In this document: positions 31,589-43,332 of the stretch, piece by piece
Layout: each line of letters starts with the position of its first letter
How positions within the stretch are numbered: position 1 is the stretch's first letter
Source: Planctomycetota bacterium
GTDB taxonomy: Bacteria > Planctomycetota > SZUA-567
Reading direction: 5' to 3'
Length of the DNA: 64,000 nt
NCBI GenBank assembly: GCA_020060765.1
Contig: JAGUZQ010000098.1
Location: forward strand, 59,137 to 123,136
Made by a program: the position numbers and the translations under genes
The notes under the pieces: model-generated
What the model was told of the DNA's origin: nothing
The model's input: only the letters and a program-made list of their open reading frames with translations
Database searches by the model: none

Positions 31589-33556
31589 TCAGAAACTCGC
31601 TTGTACTCCGATAAACGCGCCGATGCCAGGTACTGAATAATTGGCGGTGTCTTCATAAGCGCGGTCGAACAGATTCTCCACCCGCCCGGTTACTGTCCAG
31701 TAATCGTTAATCTTGTACGACGCGGCGACATCGACCAGCGTATAATCCGACAGATTCTCGTTGTTGGCGCGATCCTCGAAGCGGTTGCCGACATGGGTCG
31801 CGCAGACAGCCAGAGTGCCGCGATTGTCCAGATAGCGCCAGGTCACAGTGGCGTGAGCCGTGTGCCGGGGCACGTACTGCAGAAAACGGTCGGTCTTGAC
31901 TTCCTTCGCCTCGGTAAAAGTATGACGCAGATCGAGAGTTAGATTTTTCGGCAACTTGAAGGACAGGGTAGATTCCAGACCAGTCGAACGCACCTGAGTG
32001 GTATTCCTGTACAAGCCGTCCCAGGTATTGGGATCGGTTTCCCAGGTGATCATGTCCTTGGTATTAATCAGGAACCAGGTAGAGCCGAAAGCGACGCGCC
32101 CGCCCCACAGACTCTGCTCAAAACCCAAATCCCAGCTTTTGCTGGTTTCAGGTTTCAGGTTGGGATTGCCGACGATGCCGTCGAAGTAATCGTAGCCGCT
32201 GCGGCCATAAAGTTCGAACAACGAAGGCGCCTTGTAACCGGTGCCAAAACTGGCCTTGAGGCGGGTACCGGTTTTCTTGATTCTGACCGTGGTGGCTACG
32301 CTCCAGGTGGTATGGCCGCCAAACTGTTCATGATCGTCGCGCCGCACGCCGAGAGTGGTGGTCCAGCAGTCGAACAGGTCGATCTGATCCTGTAAATAGA
32401 AACCGTCGGTAGTGGCTTCGAAGCGGTAATCCTTGTCGTTGAAGTTCGACTGGGTGACGTTCATTTCGTGGCGATAGATTTCCTTTTCCGTCTCCGCGCC
32501 GAAAACAAGGGTATTGGTGCGGTGCAGGCGAAGGGTGTTCTGCCAGTCCAGTTTCTGCATGGTGCCCAGGAACCGGTCGTTCTCTTCCTTGCGCAGATTC
32601 AGCCCCCGGTCGGCGGGGTTGAAATAACGCCGTTCGTGGCGGGTGTAGCCGATGCCGAAAGTCTGCTCCCACCTGCCGTCCCATAATTCCAGTCCGACTT
32701 CTCCGCGCAGAAAATCGCTTTTTGCATCGATGATGTCGTTGGTGTCGTCGGCGAGGCGGTTGAGCCAGGCGTTGTTCACGTCCCAGTCGTCGACGTCCAA
32801 CTCGCTGTCGATGTGGCGACCGATCAGCGACAGGCGCAGGAGTTCCACCGGGCGCAGGTCGAGCCGCCCGTGCAGGGTGAGGTTCTCGTAGGAGTCGTCT
32901 TCCTGGTTGCCGTTGTCCTCGGGCGCGGCGGAGAAACCGTCGGAGTGGGCGCGGGAAGCGCCGCCGCTAAAACGGATTTTATCCGAGCCGACGGAAAACT
33001 CCGCGCCGCCCTTGACCGTACCGTAAGAACCGGCTTCGGTGTAGGCGCTGGCGGTGTTCTTGTCGCCCTTCTTGGTGATAATGTTGATAACGCCGCCGAT
33101 GCTTTCCGAGCCGTACAAAGTGCTCTGGCTGCCGCGCAGTACTTCCACCCGGGCGATATCATCGGTCAGGATGTGGTCAAGGACGGGGCCGCGGTTGATG
33201 GAGGAGACATCATTGGCCTCGACGCCGTCTATCAGCACCACGACATGCTTGGCGGGCTGGCCGCGCAGATTGATGCTGGTAGTGCTGCCGGGGCTGCCGG
33301 TGCGGCGCACTACTATGCCGGGGACACTGGCCAGAACTTCGTCGAGCGTGCGCCACTGGTTGGTCTTGATCTCCTCGGCGGTGACGACCGAAATGCTGCC
33401 GCCGGTGTGGCTGATCTTTTCCGGACTGCGGGTGGCGGTGACGACTATGGCGTCACCTTCATCGCCGCCTGCCGTGCCCGTATCCTCACCGGCGAAAACC
33501 GTAAGATTAATTGAAATGGTAAACAGAAAAAACAGGTGCGAACCGATGTGTTTCAT
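31589..33556 (-). CDS. btuB: TonB-dependent outer-membrane cobalamin receptor (BtuB)
   Basis: 655 residues with ATG at 33556; the frame is open upstream only through the riboswitch. A signal peptide (HLFFLFTISINLTVFA) leads to a TonB-box-like GDAIVVTATRS, the plug (VTAEEIKTNQWRTLDEVLASVPGIVVRRTGSPGSTTSINLRG, VLIDGVEANDVSS, VEVLRGSQSTLYGSESIGGVINI), then 22 expected beta strands ending in GAFIGVQASF with the C-terminal Phe of outer-membrane barrels. The cobalamin riboswitch directly upstream fixes the substrate better than the sequence does. Confidence 0.93.
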   Translation of the reverse strand: MKHIGSHLFFLFTISINLTVFAGEDTGTAGGDEGDAIVVTATRSPEKISHTGGSISVVTAEEIKTNQWRTLDEVLASVPGIVVRRTGSPGSTTSINLRGQPAKHVVVLIDGVEANDVSSINRGPVLDHILTDDIARVEVLRGSQSTLYGSESIGGVINIITKKGDKNTASAYTEAGSYGTVKGGAEFSVGSDKIRFSGGASRAHSDGFSAAPEDNGNQEDDSYENLTLHGRLDLRPVELLRLSLIGRHIDSELDVDDWDVNNAWLNRLADDTNDIIDAKSDFLRGEVGLELWDGRWEQTFGIGYTRHERRYFNPADRGLNLRKEENDRFLGTMQKLDWQNTLRLHRTNTLVFGAETEKEIYRHEMNVTQSNFNDKDYRFEATTDGFYLQDQIDLFDCWTTTLGVRRDDHEQFGGHTTWSVATTVRIKKTGTRLKASFGTGYKAPSLFELYGRSGYDYFDGIVGNPNLKPETSKSWDLGFEQSLWGGRVAFGSTWFLINTKDMITWETDPNTWDGLYRNTTQVRSTGLESTLSFKLPKNLTLDLRHTFTEAKEVKTDRFLQYVPRHTAHATVTWRYLDNRGTLAVCATHVGNRFEDRANNENLSDYTLVDVAASYKINDYWTVTGRVENLFDRAYEDTANYSVPGIGAFIGVQASF

Positions 33557-33575
33557 TTTTCCCTCTCCGCATAGC

Positions 33576-33611
33576 AAAAAAAAAGCCCCGTCCTCGTGAT
33601 GAGGGCGGGGC
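33576..33611 (-). terminator. Intrinsic terminator closing the btuB riboswitch
   Basis: On the minus strand the RNA forms GCCCCGCCCTC-atcac-GAGGACGGGGC followed by nine U. It lies between the cobalamin aptamer and the btuB start codon, as expected for transcriptional attenuation. Confidence 0.9.
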
Positions 33612-33667
33612 GACATGTCATGCCGTCGGGCGCCATCCCACTCGCGAGGATGAATCGTAGAACTACG

Positions 33668-33812
33668 GGCGCGGGTCTTCTGGCTTCCGGGTTTTTCAAT
33701 TGCGGCCTCCTTCCCAGGTTTGCACCCAGTGGCGGTCGCGGAAAAATACTCCCGGTCACAGCTGCGCGTCAGCGACGGAATTTCACCGTCTTCCATTTTC
33801 GCAGCCCGTATA
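33668..33812 (-). promoter_or_regulatory. Cobalamin riboswitch upstream of btuB-tonB
   Basis: Read on the minus strand, the conserved blocks appear in order: GGTGAAATTCCGTC, GCTGTGACCGGGA, the B12 box GCCACTGGG, GGGAAGGAGGC and finally AGCCAGAAGACC. Spacing and order agree with the class I/AdoCbl aptamer. A terminator hairpin follows at 33576-33611, so binding of adenosylcobalamin should stop transcription of btuB-tonB. Confidence 0.95.
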
Positions 33813-33857
33813 AAATTTTTAAAGAGCGCACAGGAACCATTAAGGTTCACTTCCTTT

Positions 33858-33886
33858 TTATTACCCCACCCATTAACATTTAGCAA
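33858..33886 (-). promoter_or_regulatory. Promoter of the btuB-tonB operon
   Basis: On the minus strand: TTGCTA (33886-33881), 17 bases, TAATAA (33863-33858). It stands about 45 bases upstream of the first conserved riboswitch helix. Confidence 0.5.
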
Positions 33887-33949
33887 GTATTTTTTGAGAA
33901 AACCGCAAATAAAAAAATGAGGCAGTCAATTTACGACGCAAAACAGGTC

Positions 33950-33978
33950 TTGACATTTCCGGATGCGGCCTGTAGGGT
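33950..33978 (+). promoter_or_regulatory. Promoter of btuFDC
   Basis: TTGACA at 33950-33955, 17 bases, TAGGGT at 33973-33978, 48 bases before the btuF start codon. No cobalamin aptamer is visible between it and btuF; a short hairpin (GCAGGCGCGGGAACCTGC, about 33980-33998) lies in the leader. Confidence 0.5.
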
Positions 33979-34026
33979 CTGCAGGCGCGGGAACCTGCTT
34001 GCTTCAAAATTTGCGGGGAGTTGATC

Positions 34027-34947
34027 ATGGGCAAACGCAATGTGCTTCTCGCTTTGGGTCTGGCTGTTGTCGGCTTCCTGCTGGCAGGGTTGATTAATGT
34101 CATTTCCGATCAACGCATTACTCCGCGCGCAAGCCAGGCTGGCAGTATTGCTAAAACGCCGCGCCGTATCGCCGTGGTAACTCCCAGCATCTGCGAAATC
34201 GTCTTTTATCTTGGGTATGGCGACCAGGTGGTGGCGGTAAGCGACTTCTGCACCTATCCGCCGGAAACTCGAACCAGGGAAAACGTCGGCGGATGGATCA
34301 ATCCCAACCGCGAACGCATCCTTACCTTGCACCCCGATATCATTATGACCCAAGGCAAGCACGAAATAATCGCGAACCTCTGCCGGGAGCAGGAAATCGA
34401 TTTCTTTACTCTTGAAATCGAAACTCTGCCCGATATTCGCGCAGCCATGCTGGCAGTGGGCGAGCGCCTTGGCGCAAACGAGCGAACCGCCGAGGCAGTG
34501 CGCGACTGGGACGCGGCATTGACCCGGATTCGCGAACGGGTGGAAAATTATTCCCGTCCATCCGTTTTCCTGACCTTCTCCCGCCAGCCCGGCAGATTGA
34601 GCGGATTGATGACGCCTGGGGCAGGCGCGTTCCTGTCGGATATCATCGATCTCGCGGGCGGCAGAAACGTTTTCTCGGACGCCAAGGGCAACTGGCCCAC
34701 GATATCGAAGGAAGCGCTGGTAATGCGAGGCACCGAGGTTATCCTCGAATTGAGCCCCGAGGAACTGACCGAGGAACAGCGCGCCGCCTTACGCGCTGAC
34801 TGGAACAAACTTCCCTCGCTTCCCGCTGTAAAAACAGACCGCATCTACTATCTGACTGGCGATTACCTGCTCCTGCCAGGTCCCCGCGTGACGCAAACCG
34901 CCGAAGCCTTTGCCAGAGTGCTGCATCCGGAGGCCTTCCGTGAGTGA
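34027..34947 (+). CDS. btuF: Cobalamin-type ABC transporter substrate-binding protein (BtuF)
   Basis: 306 residues; ATG 34027 is preferred because GGGGAG lies eight bases before it (in-frame TTG 34021 is closer). An N-terminal membrane/signal segment (VLLALGLAVVGFLLAGLINVI) without an obvious lipobox suggests a membrane-tethered form. The fold is the class III binding protein: RRIAVVTPSICEIVFYLGYGDQVVAVSDFCTYPPETR, RILTLHPDIIMTQ, then a long helix and a second lobe. Divergent from btuB and followed by overlapping btuD and btuC. Confidence 0.88.
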   Translation: MGKRNVLLALGLAVVGFLLAGLINVISDQRITPRASQAGSIAKTPRRIAVVTPSICEIVFYLGYGDQVVAVSDFCTYPPETRTRENVGGWINPNRERILTLHPDIIMTQGKHEIIANLCREQEIDFFTLEIETLPDIRAAMLAVGERLGANERTAEAVRDWDAALTRIRERVENYSRPSVFLTFSRQPGRLSGLMTPGAGAFLSDIIDLAGGRNVFSDAKGNWPTISKEALVMRGTEVILELSPEELTEEQRAALRADWNKLPSLPAVKTDRIYYLTGDYLLLPGPRVTQTAEAFARVLHPEAFRE

Positions 34948-35743
34948 CGCCGTTCTGACTGTCGAAAATGTCTGCCATGGCTATGCTTCCGGCGGCTTCG
35001 AATTGCGGGTAACCCGCCTGGCTCTGCATCCCGGCGAAATAGCTGGACTCATCGGTCCTAACGGCGCGGGAAAAAGCACCCTGCTTCGCATCGCCGCCGG
35101 CGTGCTGCGTCCGCGTTCGGGGCAAGTGATGCTTGGCGGCAATCTCTTGGCAAGGATGGAGCGGCGCGAAGTGGCCAAGCGCCTGGGTTACCTGCCGCAA
35201 GAGATCGCGGCTCAGTTCGACTTTCGCGTGGAGGAATTGGTGGGGCTAGGGCGGTTTCCCCATGTCTCCGGTTTCGCCGCCTTGAGCCGGAAAGACCGGG
35301 AAATAGTGGATCGCTCTATCCGCCAGACCGAACTGGAAAACCTGCGGGAGCGTCCCTTGTCGCAGCTTTCCGGAGGCGAGCGGAAGCGCGCGTTCCTGGC
35401 CTCGGTGCTGGCGCAGGAACCGGAAATCCTGTTGTTGGACGAGCCTACGGTGGCGCTCGATATTCATCATCAGGTCCGCTTCTTCCGCCTGCTGCGCGAA
35501 CTGGCGCGGAAAGGGCTGGCCGTGGCAGTCGTCACCCATGAAGTGAATCTGGCCGCGCTTTTCGCCGACCGGATCGTGCTGATGCGAAACGGAACCTACC
35601 TGGCCGAGGGAACGCCGCGGCAGGTGCTGACCGAAGACGCGATCCGCAATTTGTACGGAACTGATATTCTGCTTCACCGCCACCCGCAAAGCGGGTTGCC
35701 TATTGTGTTGCCGACGCAGGTCGAACCAGAGGAGGCGCGATGA
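34940..35743 (+). CDS. btuD: ABC transporter ATPase for cobalamin (BtuD)
   Basis: 267 residues from GTG 34940, which has GGAGG six bases upstream and overlaps the btuF stop by eight bases. Walker A is GPNGAGKST (residues about 38-46), the signature is LSGGERKR, Walker B ILLLDEPTVALD, and the H-loop THEVN. It powers BtuC. The operon order btuF-btuD-btuC with overlaps implies coupled translation. Related FecE/FhuC ATPases cannot be told apart by motif; context with btuB decides. Confidence 0.92.
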   Translation: MSDAVLTVENVCHGYASGGFELRVTRLALHPGEIAGLIGPNGAGKSTLLRIAAGVLRPRSGQVMLGGNLLARMERREVAKRLGYLPQEIAAQFDFRVEELVGLGRFPHVSGFAALSRKDREIVDRSIRQTELENLRERPLSQLSGGERKRAFLASVLAQEPEILLLDEPTVALDIHHQVRFFRLLRELARKGLAVAVVTHEVNLAALFADRIVLMRNGTYLAEGTPRQVLTEDAIRNLYGTDILLHRHPQSGLPIVLPTQVEPEEAR

Positions 35744-36744
35744 ATTCCCGCATAATCCCCTACCTGCTGCTGTCGCTGGCCGTGCTGCTGATCGCGCCGT
35801 GGATCGGGACGGAACACATCGGGCTCGATCACCTGCTGTCGTACCTGGGCGGAGACGGAAATCCCGGTGGATCTGTCCTGATCGGTCAACGCATACCGCG
35901 TGTGCTGTTGGGATTCCTGGCGGGCGGAACTCTCGCGCTGGTCGGCGCGTCCTTCCAGGTGCTTTTCCGCAACCCACTGGTGGAACCATATACTCTTGGC
36001 GTAACTGGCGGCGCGGCGCTGGGAGCCTATCTCGCCATCGCCTTTCCCGCGCTCTCCGTACCGGTCGGCCCGCTTTCATCGATGCAGTTCATGGCTATGG
36101 TCGGCGCGGGCGCGACTCTCGGCATCATCTATTTTTTCGCCCGGCAGCAGCAAGGGCTTTCCACACATACATTGCTCCTGGCGGGAGTAACTCTCGGCAT
36201 CGTCTGCGGCGGGGCTATCATGCTGCTGACATATATCAGCGACCCGCACAAACTGCTCCAGATCAACCGCTGGCTCATGGGCGGCATAGACGTGGTAGGA
36301 TATAAAGAACTGGCGACTATCCTGCCGTTCCTGCTGCCGGGGCTGGGTCTGCTGCTGGCAAACGCCCCGGAGCTGAATCATATCGCGCTGGGCGAGGAGA
36401 TGGCCACCGGCCACGGCGTGGACGTAAATCGCGTCCAGACCGCCGTTTTCGTGGGCGGCGGACTGGCGACGGCAATGGTAGTTTCGCTCGTCGGGCCAAT
36501 TGGCTTTGTCGGGCTGATCGTGCCGCACGCGGTGCGCCGCATGAGCGGCTTCGATCAACGCCTGGTTCTGCCTGCGTCATTTCTCTTGGGGGGCGCGGCT
36601 TTGACCGCGGCCGATTGCGTGGCGCGAAGCCTGTTCATGTGGCTGTGGCATTCGACCACGGAACTTCCGGTCGGCATCATCACCGCCCTCGTCGGCGGCC
36701 CGCTTTTTATCCGGTTGCTGCTTTCCCGCAAATTCATGACATAG
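35740..36744 (+). CDS. btuC: Cobalamin ABC transporter permease (BtuC)
   Basis: 334 residues; the ATG overlaps the btuD stop in ATGA. About nine or ten membrane helices follow the FecCD pattern: RIPRVLLGFLAGGTLALVGASFQVLFRNPLVEPYTLGVTGGAALGAYL and the later GPIGFVGLIVPHAVRRMSG, the coupling helix that touches the ATPase. A hairpin overlaps its stop codon. Confidence 0.93.
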   Translation: MNSRIIPYLLLSLAVLLIAPWIGTEHIGLDHLLSYLGGDGNPGGSVLIGQRIPRVLLGFLAGGTLALVGASFQVLFRNPLVEPYTLGVTGGAALGAYLAIAFPALSVPVGPLSSMQFMAMVGAGATLGIIYFFARQQQGLSTHTLLLAGVTLGIVCGGAIMLLTYISDPHKLLQINRWLMGGIDVVGYKELATILPFLLPGLGLLLANAPELNHIALGEEMATGHGVDVNRVQTAVFVGGGLATAMVVSLVGPIGFVGLIVPHAVRRMSGFDQRLVLPASFLLGGAALTAADCVARSLFMWLWHSTTELPVGIITALVGGPLFIRLLLSRKFMT

Positions 36745-36776
36745 AGGGCATTCTCAATTATTTGAGAACGCCCTCT
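36743..36776. terminator. Hairpin after btuC, possible terminator
   Basis: AGAGGGC-x-TTCTCAA and TTGAGAA-x-GCCCTCT form a near-perfect stem directly at the btuC stop. There is no T-run on the plus strand; it may limit transcription from both sides between two convergent genes. Confidence 0.5.
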
Positions 36777-36797
36777 TGGGTCAATATCGGCTTGCAC

Positions 36798-37940
36798 TTA
36801 TTTTTTCGTTTCATCTCCCTTGTTGAACAATCCGCCGAAGCCCTTGCCGATAGCTTTCAGTCCCGTGCCGAGGTTCTTGGGCGCGGTCAGCACGCCTGTC
36901 TTCAAGCCGCTGGCGACGTCTCCCAGGAACTTGCCCATCTGCGGAGTTAGAGCAAGCGCGATGTTGACCACGCTTCCGGCGAGTGACCGCGAAGACACAT
37001 CCTTGACCTCGATGTCGGCCAGCGTAACCGAAAACGGCCCGGCCTGTCCCGTGGCCGTCTTCAGGAAAAAACGTCGCACCGTCACGCTGCCGCCGCCCCC
37101 GCCCATGATCTCGTCCAGTTGGCGCAAAAGTTTCTCGTGCCGCCCGAGGTTGCTGTCAGGCGCACCCGGCTCCAGATTAACGGCCACGCCGTCGACCACG
37201 ATCTCGTCGATTATCACATCCGGAATCAGCAGCGCCGGAAACGAAAATTTAATATCGACGAAAGCTATCTCCACCGCCGCCGCGTCGGAAAAACCGGAGG
37301 GATTGCCGACCCGCAAACCCTTCAGGCTGGCAAAGCCTTTCTCGGTCGAGAGGGAAACGCTGTCGATGGAAATCACGAACGCGTCGGAAGCGTCGCCCGG
37401 GAAGGCCATGTTTATTTTTATGTTTTTAATTTCTCCCTCCGACAGCACAACGCCGCCCTGCGCCGAACCAGTGCCGGAACTATAGGACAGCGCCGAAGCG
37501 AGAATCATGGCCAGGTTGTTTTTCGTTCCGGCGGTTTCGCAATTCACCTCGACCCCGTCTATTTCAATTTTATTCACGCGGATCGTGTCGCCCAACAGCG
37601 AAAAAATCTTCACCGCCGCGAAAGCTTTTTTCACCGACAGCGCCGCAGGCGCGGAAAAACCGGCCGGGTTGGCGACGCTGAACTCGCCCGCCTCGCCGCT
37701 GCCGAAGACGGAAACGTCGAGCGCGCCCACCGTAACCGGAACTCCCGCCACTTTGGAGCCGACCGACTCCACTACACTAACCGCGATTCTGTTGCGCGCC
37801 AGAAATCCACCGACCAGAGCCAGCAGCAAAACCGCCAGCGCGATTTTCCACCACGCCGACTTTTTACTTACGGCGGTTTCCGGCAAAGGAACCACAGGCG
37901 CGCCGACGTTTCCACTATCGGTTTTCAACTCGTTACTCAT
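36798..37940 (-). CDS. AsmA-like (DUF748-type) inner-membrane-anchored protein
   Basis: 380 residues, ATG at 37940. One membrane segment lies at residues about 29-49 (WWKIALAVLLLALVGGFLARN), followed by a periplasmic beta-rich repeat domain (FSVANPAGFSAPAALSVKKAFAAVKIFSLLGDTIRVNKIEIDGVEVN; a second copy near VGNPSGFSDAAAVEIAFVDIKFSFPALLIPDVIIDEIVVDGVAVN). This repeat pattern is that of AsmA/DUF748 proteins, proposed to bridge membranes and transfer lipids. The C-terminus is a short charged tail (NKGDETKK). Convergent with btuC. Confidence 0.75.
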   Translation of the reverse strand: MSNELKTDSGNVGAPVVPLPETAVSKKSAWWKIALAVLLLALVGGFLARNRIAVSVVESVGSKVAGVPVTVGALDVSVFGSGEAGEFSVANPAGFSAPAALSVKKAFAAVKIFSLLGDTIRVNKIEIDGVEVNCETAGTKNNLAMILASALSYSSGTGSAQGGVVLSEGEIKNIKINMAFPGDASDAFVISIDSVSLSTEKGFASLKGLRVGNPSGFSDAAAVEIAFVDIKFSFPALLIPDVIIDEIVVDGVAVNLEPGAPDSNLGRHEKLLRQLDEIMGGGGGSVTVRRFFLKTATGQAGPFSVTLADIEVKDVSSRSLAGSVVNIALALTPQMGKFLGDVASGLKTGVLTAPKNLGTGLKAIGKGFGGLFNKGDETKK

Positions 37941-38139
37941 GGCTATATTCCTTTCAAGAATAATCCCCTCGCCGCCCTCAGCAGCCTATCGCAATTCGCG
38001 CGTGACGGCAAGCCCCTGCGGATTAAATTTCTCGCCTGCGATTTTTTTTACCGACTAAATGCAATCATCACTTGACCAGCCGGACTTTTTTTACATAATG
38101 CTGAAATTGTATTATTCGTTTTATTCAGGAGCGGCAAGG

Positions 38140-38505
38140 GTGAGCGAAAGCATTCAGGAAAACAACAAGCGCGGTTCCGCCGGCAAACCGACGGAAGCCA
38201 ACTTCTCCCAGTTCCTCGCCGGGCTGGCGATTCAAACCATGATGCACCTCGGACTCATGTCCAATCCCCTCACCAATAAAACAGAAATCGATCTGGCTAA
38301 CGCCAAATATTCCATCGACCTGCTGGGCATTCTGCAGGAAAAAACCCGGGGCAATCTGAGCGCGGAAGAAGAAGAGTATTTCCAGTCCCTGCTCGCCGAC
38401 CTCCGCCTGCGCTATGTACAGGCAGTCGAAAATCGGAAACAGAAAACTGCCACGACTGCGCCGAGTAGGAACGATGACGATAATGCGGACGCCGACGGCG
38501 AATAG
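38140..38505 (+). CDS. DUF1844 protein
   Basis: 121 residues from GTG 38140, which has AGGAG eight bases upstream; in-frame ATG 38059 and 38098 lack one. The core ANFSQFLAGLAIQTMMHLGLMSNPLTNKTEIDLANAKYSIDLLGILQEKTRGNLSAEEEEYFQSLLADLRLRYVQ is the DUF1844 family, small helical proteins common in planctomycetes, deltaproteobacteria and Acidobacteria. The function is unknown. The end is an acidic tail (NDDDNADADGE). Confidence 0.85.
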   Translation: MSESIQENNKRGSAGKPTEANFSQFLAGLAIQTMMHLGLMSNPLTNKTEIDLANAKYSIDLLGILQEKTRGNLSAEEEEYFQSLLADLRLRYVQAVENRKQKTATTAPSRNDDDNADADGE

Positions 38506-38544
38506 AAACTTGCCTGTCGGCTTTTTTATAAAGACAGTTTTTGT

Positions 38545-38574
38545 TTGACTGTCGCTCCCGTTTATACATATACT
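38545..38574 (+). promoter_or_regulatory. Promoter of the pyruvate phosphate dikinase gene
   Basis: TTGACT at 38545-38550, an 18-base spacer, then TATACT at 38569-38574, 95 bases before the start codon. Confidence 0.5.
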
Positions 38575-38668
38575 CAGATGATTGTTTTTGTTATCGTGCG
38601 TCGGCAGTAATAGCCAGCAACAAAACTCGCACGACAGAGAATGTATGTTTTTTTGCAAGGAGAAATTA

Positions 38669-41743
<3,075 letters not shown>

Positions 41744-41769
41744 GTCAGTATCCGTGAGTAGCATCTTTT

Positions 41770-41809
41770 ATGCCCGGCTTGGGGTCCCCACGAGCCGGGC
41801 ATTTTGTTT
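41770..41809 (+). terminator. Intrinsic terminator after ppdK
   Basis: ATGCCCGGCT, loop region GGGGTCCCC, AGCCGGGCAT, then TTTTGTTT. Strong stem with U-rich tail, 27 bases after the stop codon. Confidence 0.85.
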
Positions 41810-41872
41810 GCCGGAACAGTCTTGACGGAATCACGGCTATCGGGTAATAATATCCTGCCAGGAGGAAACAGC

Positions 41873-42151
41873 ATGAAAGCCAAAAATCCCAAAAGTGAAC
41901 GGCGGCACAGCGAGAGGATCGTCACCCACAAGCACGCCGAAGTACGCAAGCTTGTCGGCTCCCAGAAGAAACTCCCGGTGCAGGTCATGAACATCTCCGA
42001 CGGCGGAGTGCGTTTCATCTGCGCCATCCCCTTCGAACTGGGGGAGGAACTCGCCTACATCGACGAGAACCATACCACTAAGGCCGTCGCCCGCGCCTGC
42101 AAACCGCTGTTCAAGGGTTTCGCCATCAGAGCGGAGTTCACCAACTCTTGA
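41873..42151 (+). CDS. PilZ domain protein
   Basis: 92 residues from ATG 41873 after ccaggagg. The segment ERRHSERI resembles the RxxxR half of the PilZ c-di-GMP motif, and MNISDGGVRFICA the D/NxSxxG half; the rest is the small beta-barrel. It is therefore a likely c-di-GMP-binding protein without output domain. Its stop overlaps the ispG start (TTGA). Confidence 0.72.
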   Translation: MKAKNPKSERRHSERIVTHKHAEVRKLVGSQKKLPVQVMNISDGGVRFICAIPFELGEELAYIDENHTTKAVARACKPLFKGFAIRAEFTNS

Positions 42152-43227
42152 GCATCTTCCCCCCTCCCCCGCGCCGACAAAGCAACAAGATTATGGTCGG
42201 CAGGGTGGCTATCGGCGGCGGCGCGCCCGTCTCCGTGCAAACCATGACCAACGCCCCCGCCGACGATCCGGTCGGAACCCTTAAGCAAATTTGCCTCGCC
42301 GCCGACTGCGGCTGCGACCTCATCCGCTGCGCGGTGCCTTCGGTTCGCCACGCCGCTGTTTTCGCCGAGGTCGTCAGGCAAAGCCCCCTGCCGGTGGTGG
42401 CCGACATCCACTTCGACTGCCGCATCGCGCTGGCCGCAATCAAGGCAGGCGCGCACAAAATCCGGATCAACCCCGGCAACATGGGCGACTGGGAGGCCAT
42501 CGCCCTGGTCGTGCAAGCCGCCAAAGACGCCGGCATCCCGATCCGCATCGGCGTCAACTCCGGCTCGATCAAACACAAGAACAGTAACGACGCGCGCACG
42601 ATTCCCCAGGCGCTGTGCGAGGAATGCATCGAATACGTCGCGCGCTTCGAGGACATGGGTTTCCGCGACCTGGTTCTATCGCTGAAAACGCCGGATCCGC
42701 TCGGCACCATCGCGGTCAACCGCCTGGTGGCCAAGCAGTGCTCCTACCCGCTGCATCTGGGCGTGACAGAAGCCGGACCGGAAGAGGAGGCGCTGCTCAA
42801 GAGCGCCATTGGCATCGGCGCGCTGTTGGCCGACGGCATCGGCGACACGATCCGCCTGTCCTTCACCGCCCCGCCCGAACGCGAAGTGCTGGCGGCGAAA
42901 CAGCTGTTGCGCGCGGCCGGGTTGCTGCGCGACCACCCTGTACTGATCAGTTGCCCCACCTGCGGACGGACTTCGGTGGATCTGGAAAAAATCGTCGCCG
43001 AGATAAATGAAAAACTCCGCGCCTTCACCTTGCCGATCACAGTGGCGGTAATGGGCTGCGAGGTGAACGGACCGGGCGAAGCGAAGGAAGCGGATATCGG
43101 CCTCGCCGCCGGTGCCGGGCGCATGACCCTGTTCAAAAAAGGAATGCCGCAGGGAACCTTCGCGCCCGACGAAGCCGTCGCCGCGTTGCTGGCTGAAATC
43201 GAACGCATGGTGGCGGGTCGCCACTGA
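42148..43227 (+). CDS. ispG: 4-hydroxy-3-methylbut-2-en-1-yl diphosphate synthase (IspG/GcpE)
   Basis: 359 residues; the start is TTG 42148, overlapping the PilZ stop. Landmarks: VSVQTMTNAPADDPVGTLKQI, LPVVADIHFDCRIALAAIKAG, KIRINPGNMGD, and the C-terminal 4Fe-4S ligands CPTCGR plus MGCEVNGPGEAKEADIG. It carries out the penultimate step of the methylerythritol phosphate route to isoprenoids. Length matches the short bacterial type. The coupling to a c-di-GMP-binding protein is probably accidental. Confidence 0.95.
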   Translation: MSIFPPPPRRQSNKIMVGRVAIGGGAPVSVQTMTNAPADDPVGTLKQICLAADCGCDLIRCAVPSVRHAAVFAEVVRQSPLPVVADIHFDCRIALAAIKAGAHKIRINPGNMGDWEAIALVVQAAKDAGIPIRIGVNSGSIKHKNSNDARTIPQALCEECIEYVARFEDMGFRDLVLSLKTPDPLGTIAVNRLVAKQCSYPLHLGVTEAGPEEEALLKSAIGIGALLADGIGDTIRLSFTAPPEREVLAAKQLLRAAGLLRDHPVLISCPTCGRTSVDLEKIVAEINEKLRAFTLPITVAVMGCEVNGPGEAKEADIGLAAGAGRMTLFKKGMPQGTFAPDEAVAALLAEIERMVAGRH

Positions 43228-43233
43228 CTTTTT

Positions 43234-43285
43234 TTGCAAGCAATATCGGAGCGTCAATGTTTCCGCGCTCCCGCTGGTCGCGGGT
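43234..43285. repeat. Family F repeat
   Basis: TTGCAAGCAATATCGGAGCG, then TCAATGTTTCCGCGCTCCCG and a GCTGGTCGCGGGTGCGG end, matching the copy at 7497-7549 in order. It sits between ispG and the TPR gene. Confidence 0.55.
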
Positions 43286-43332
43286 GCGGATCGCGCAAAA
43301 AGAAAATGTATCTCCGCACATAGGGGAAAACC

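Noticed and set aside
33557..33886. N-terminal extension of btuB by 110 residues
   Set aside because: These bases form the cobalamin riboswitch and terminator; the signal peptide starts at 33556.
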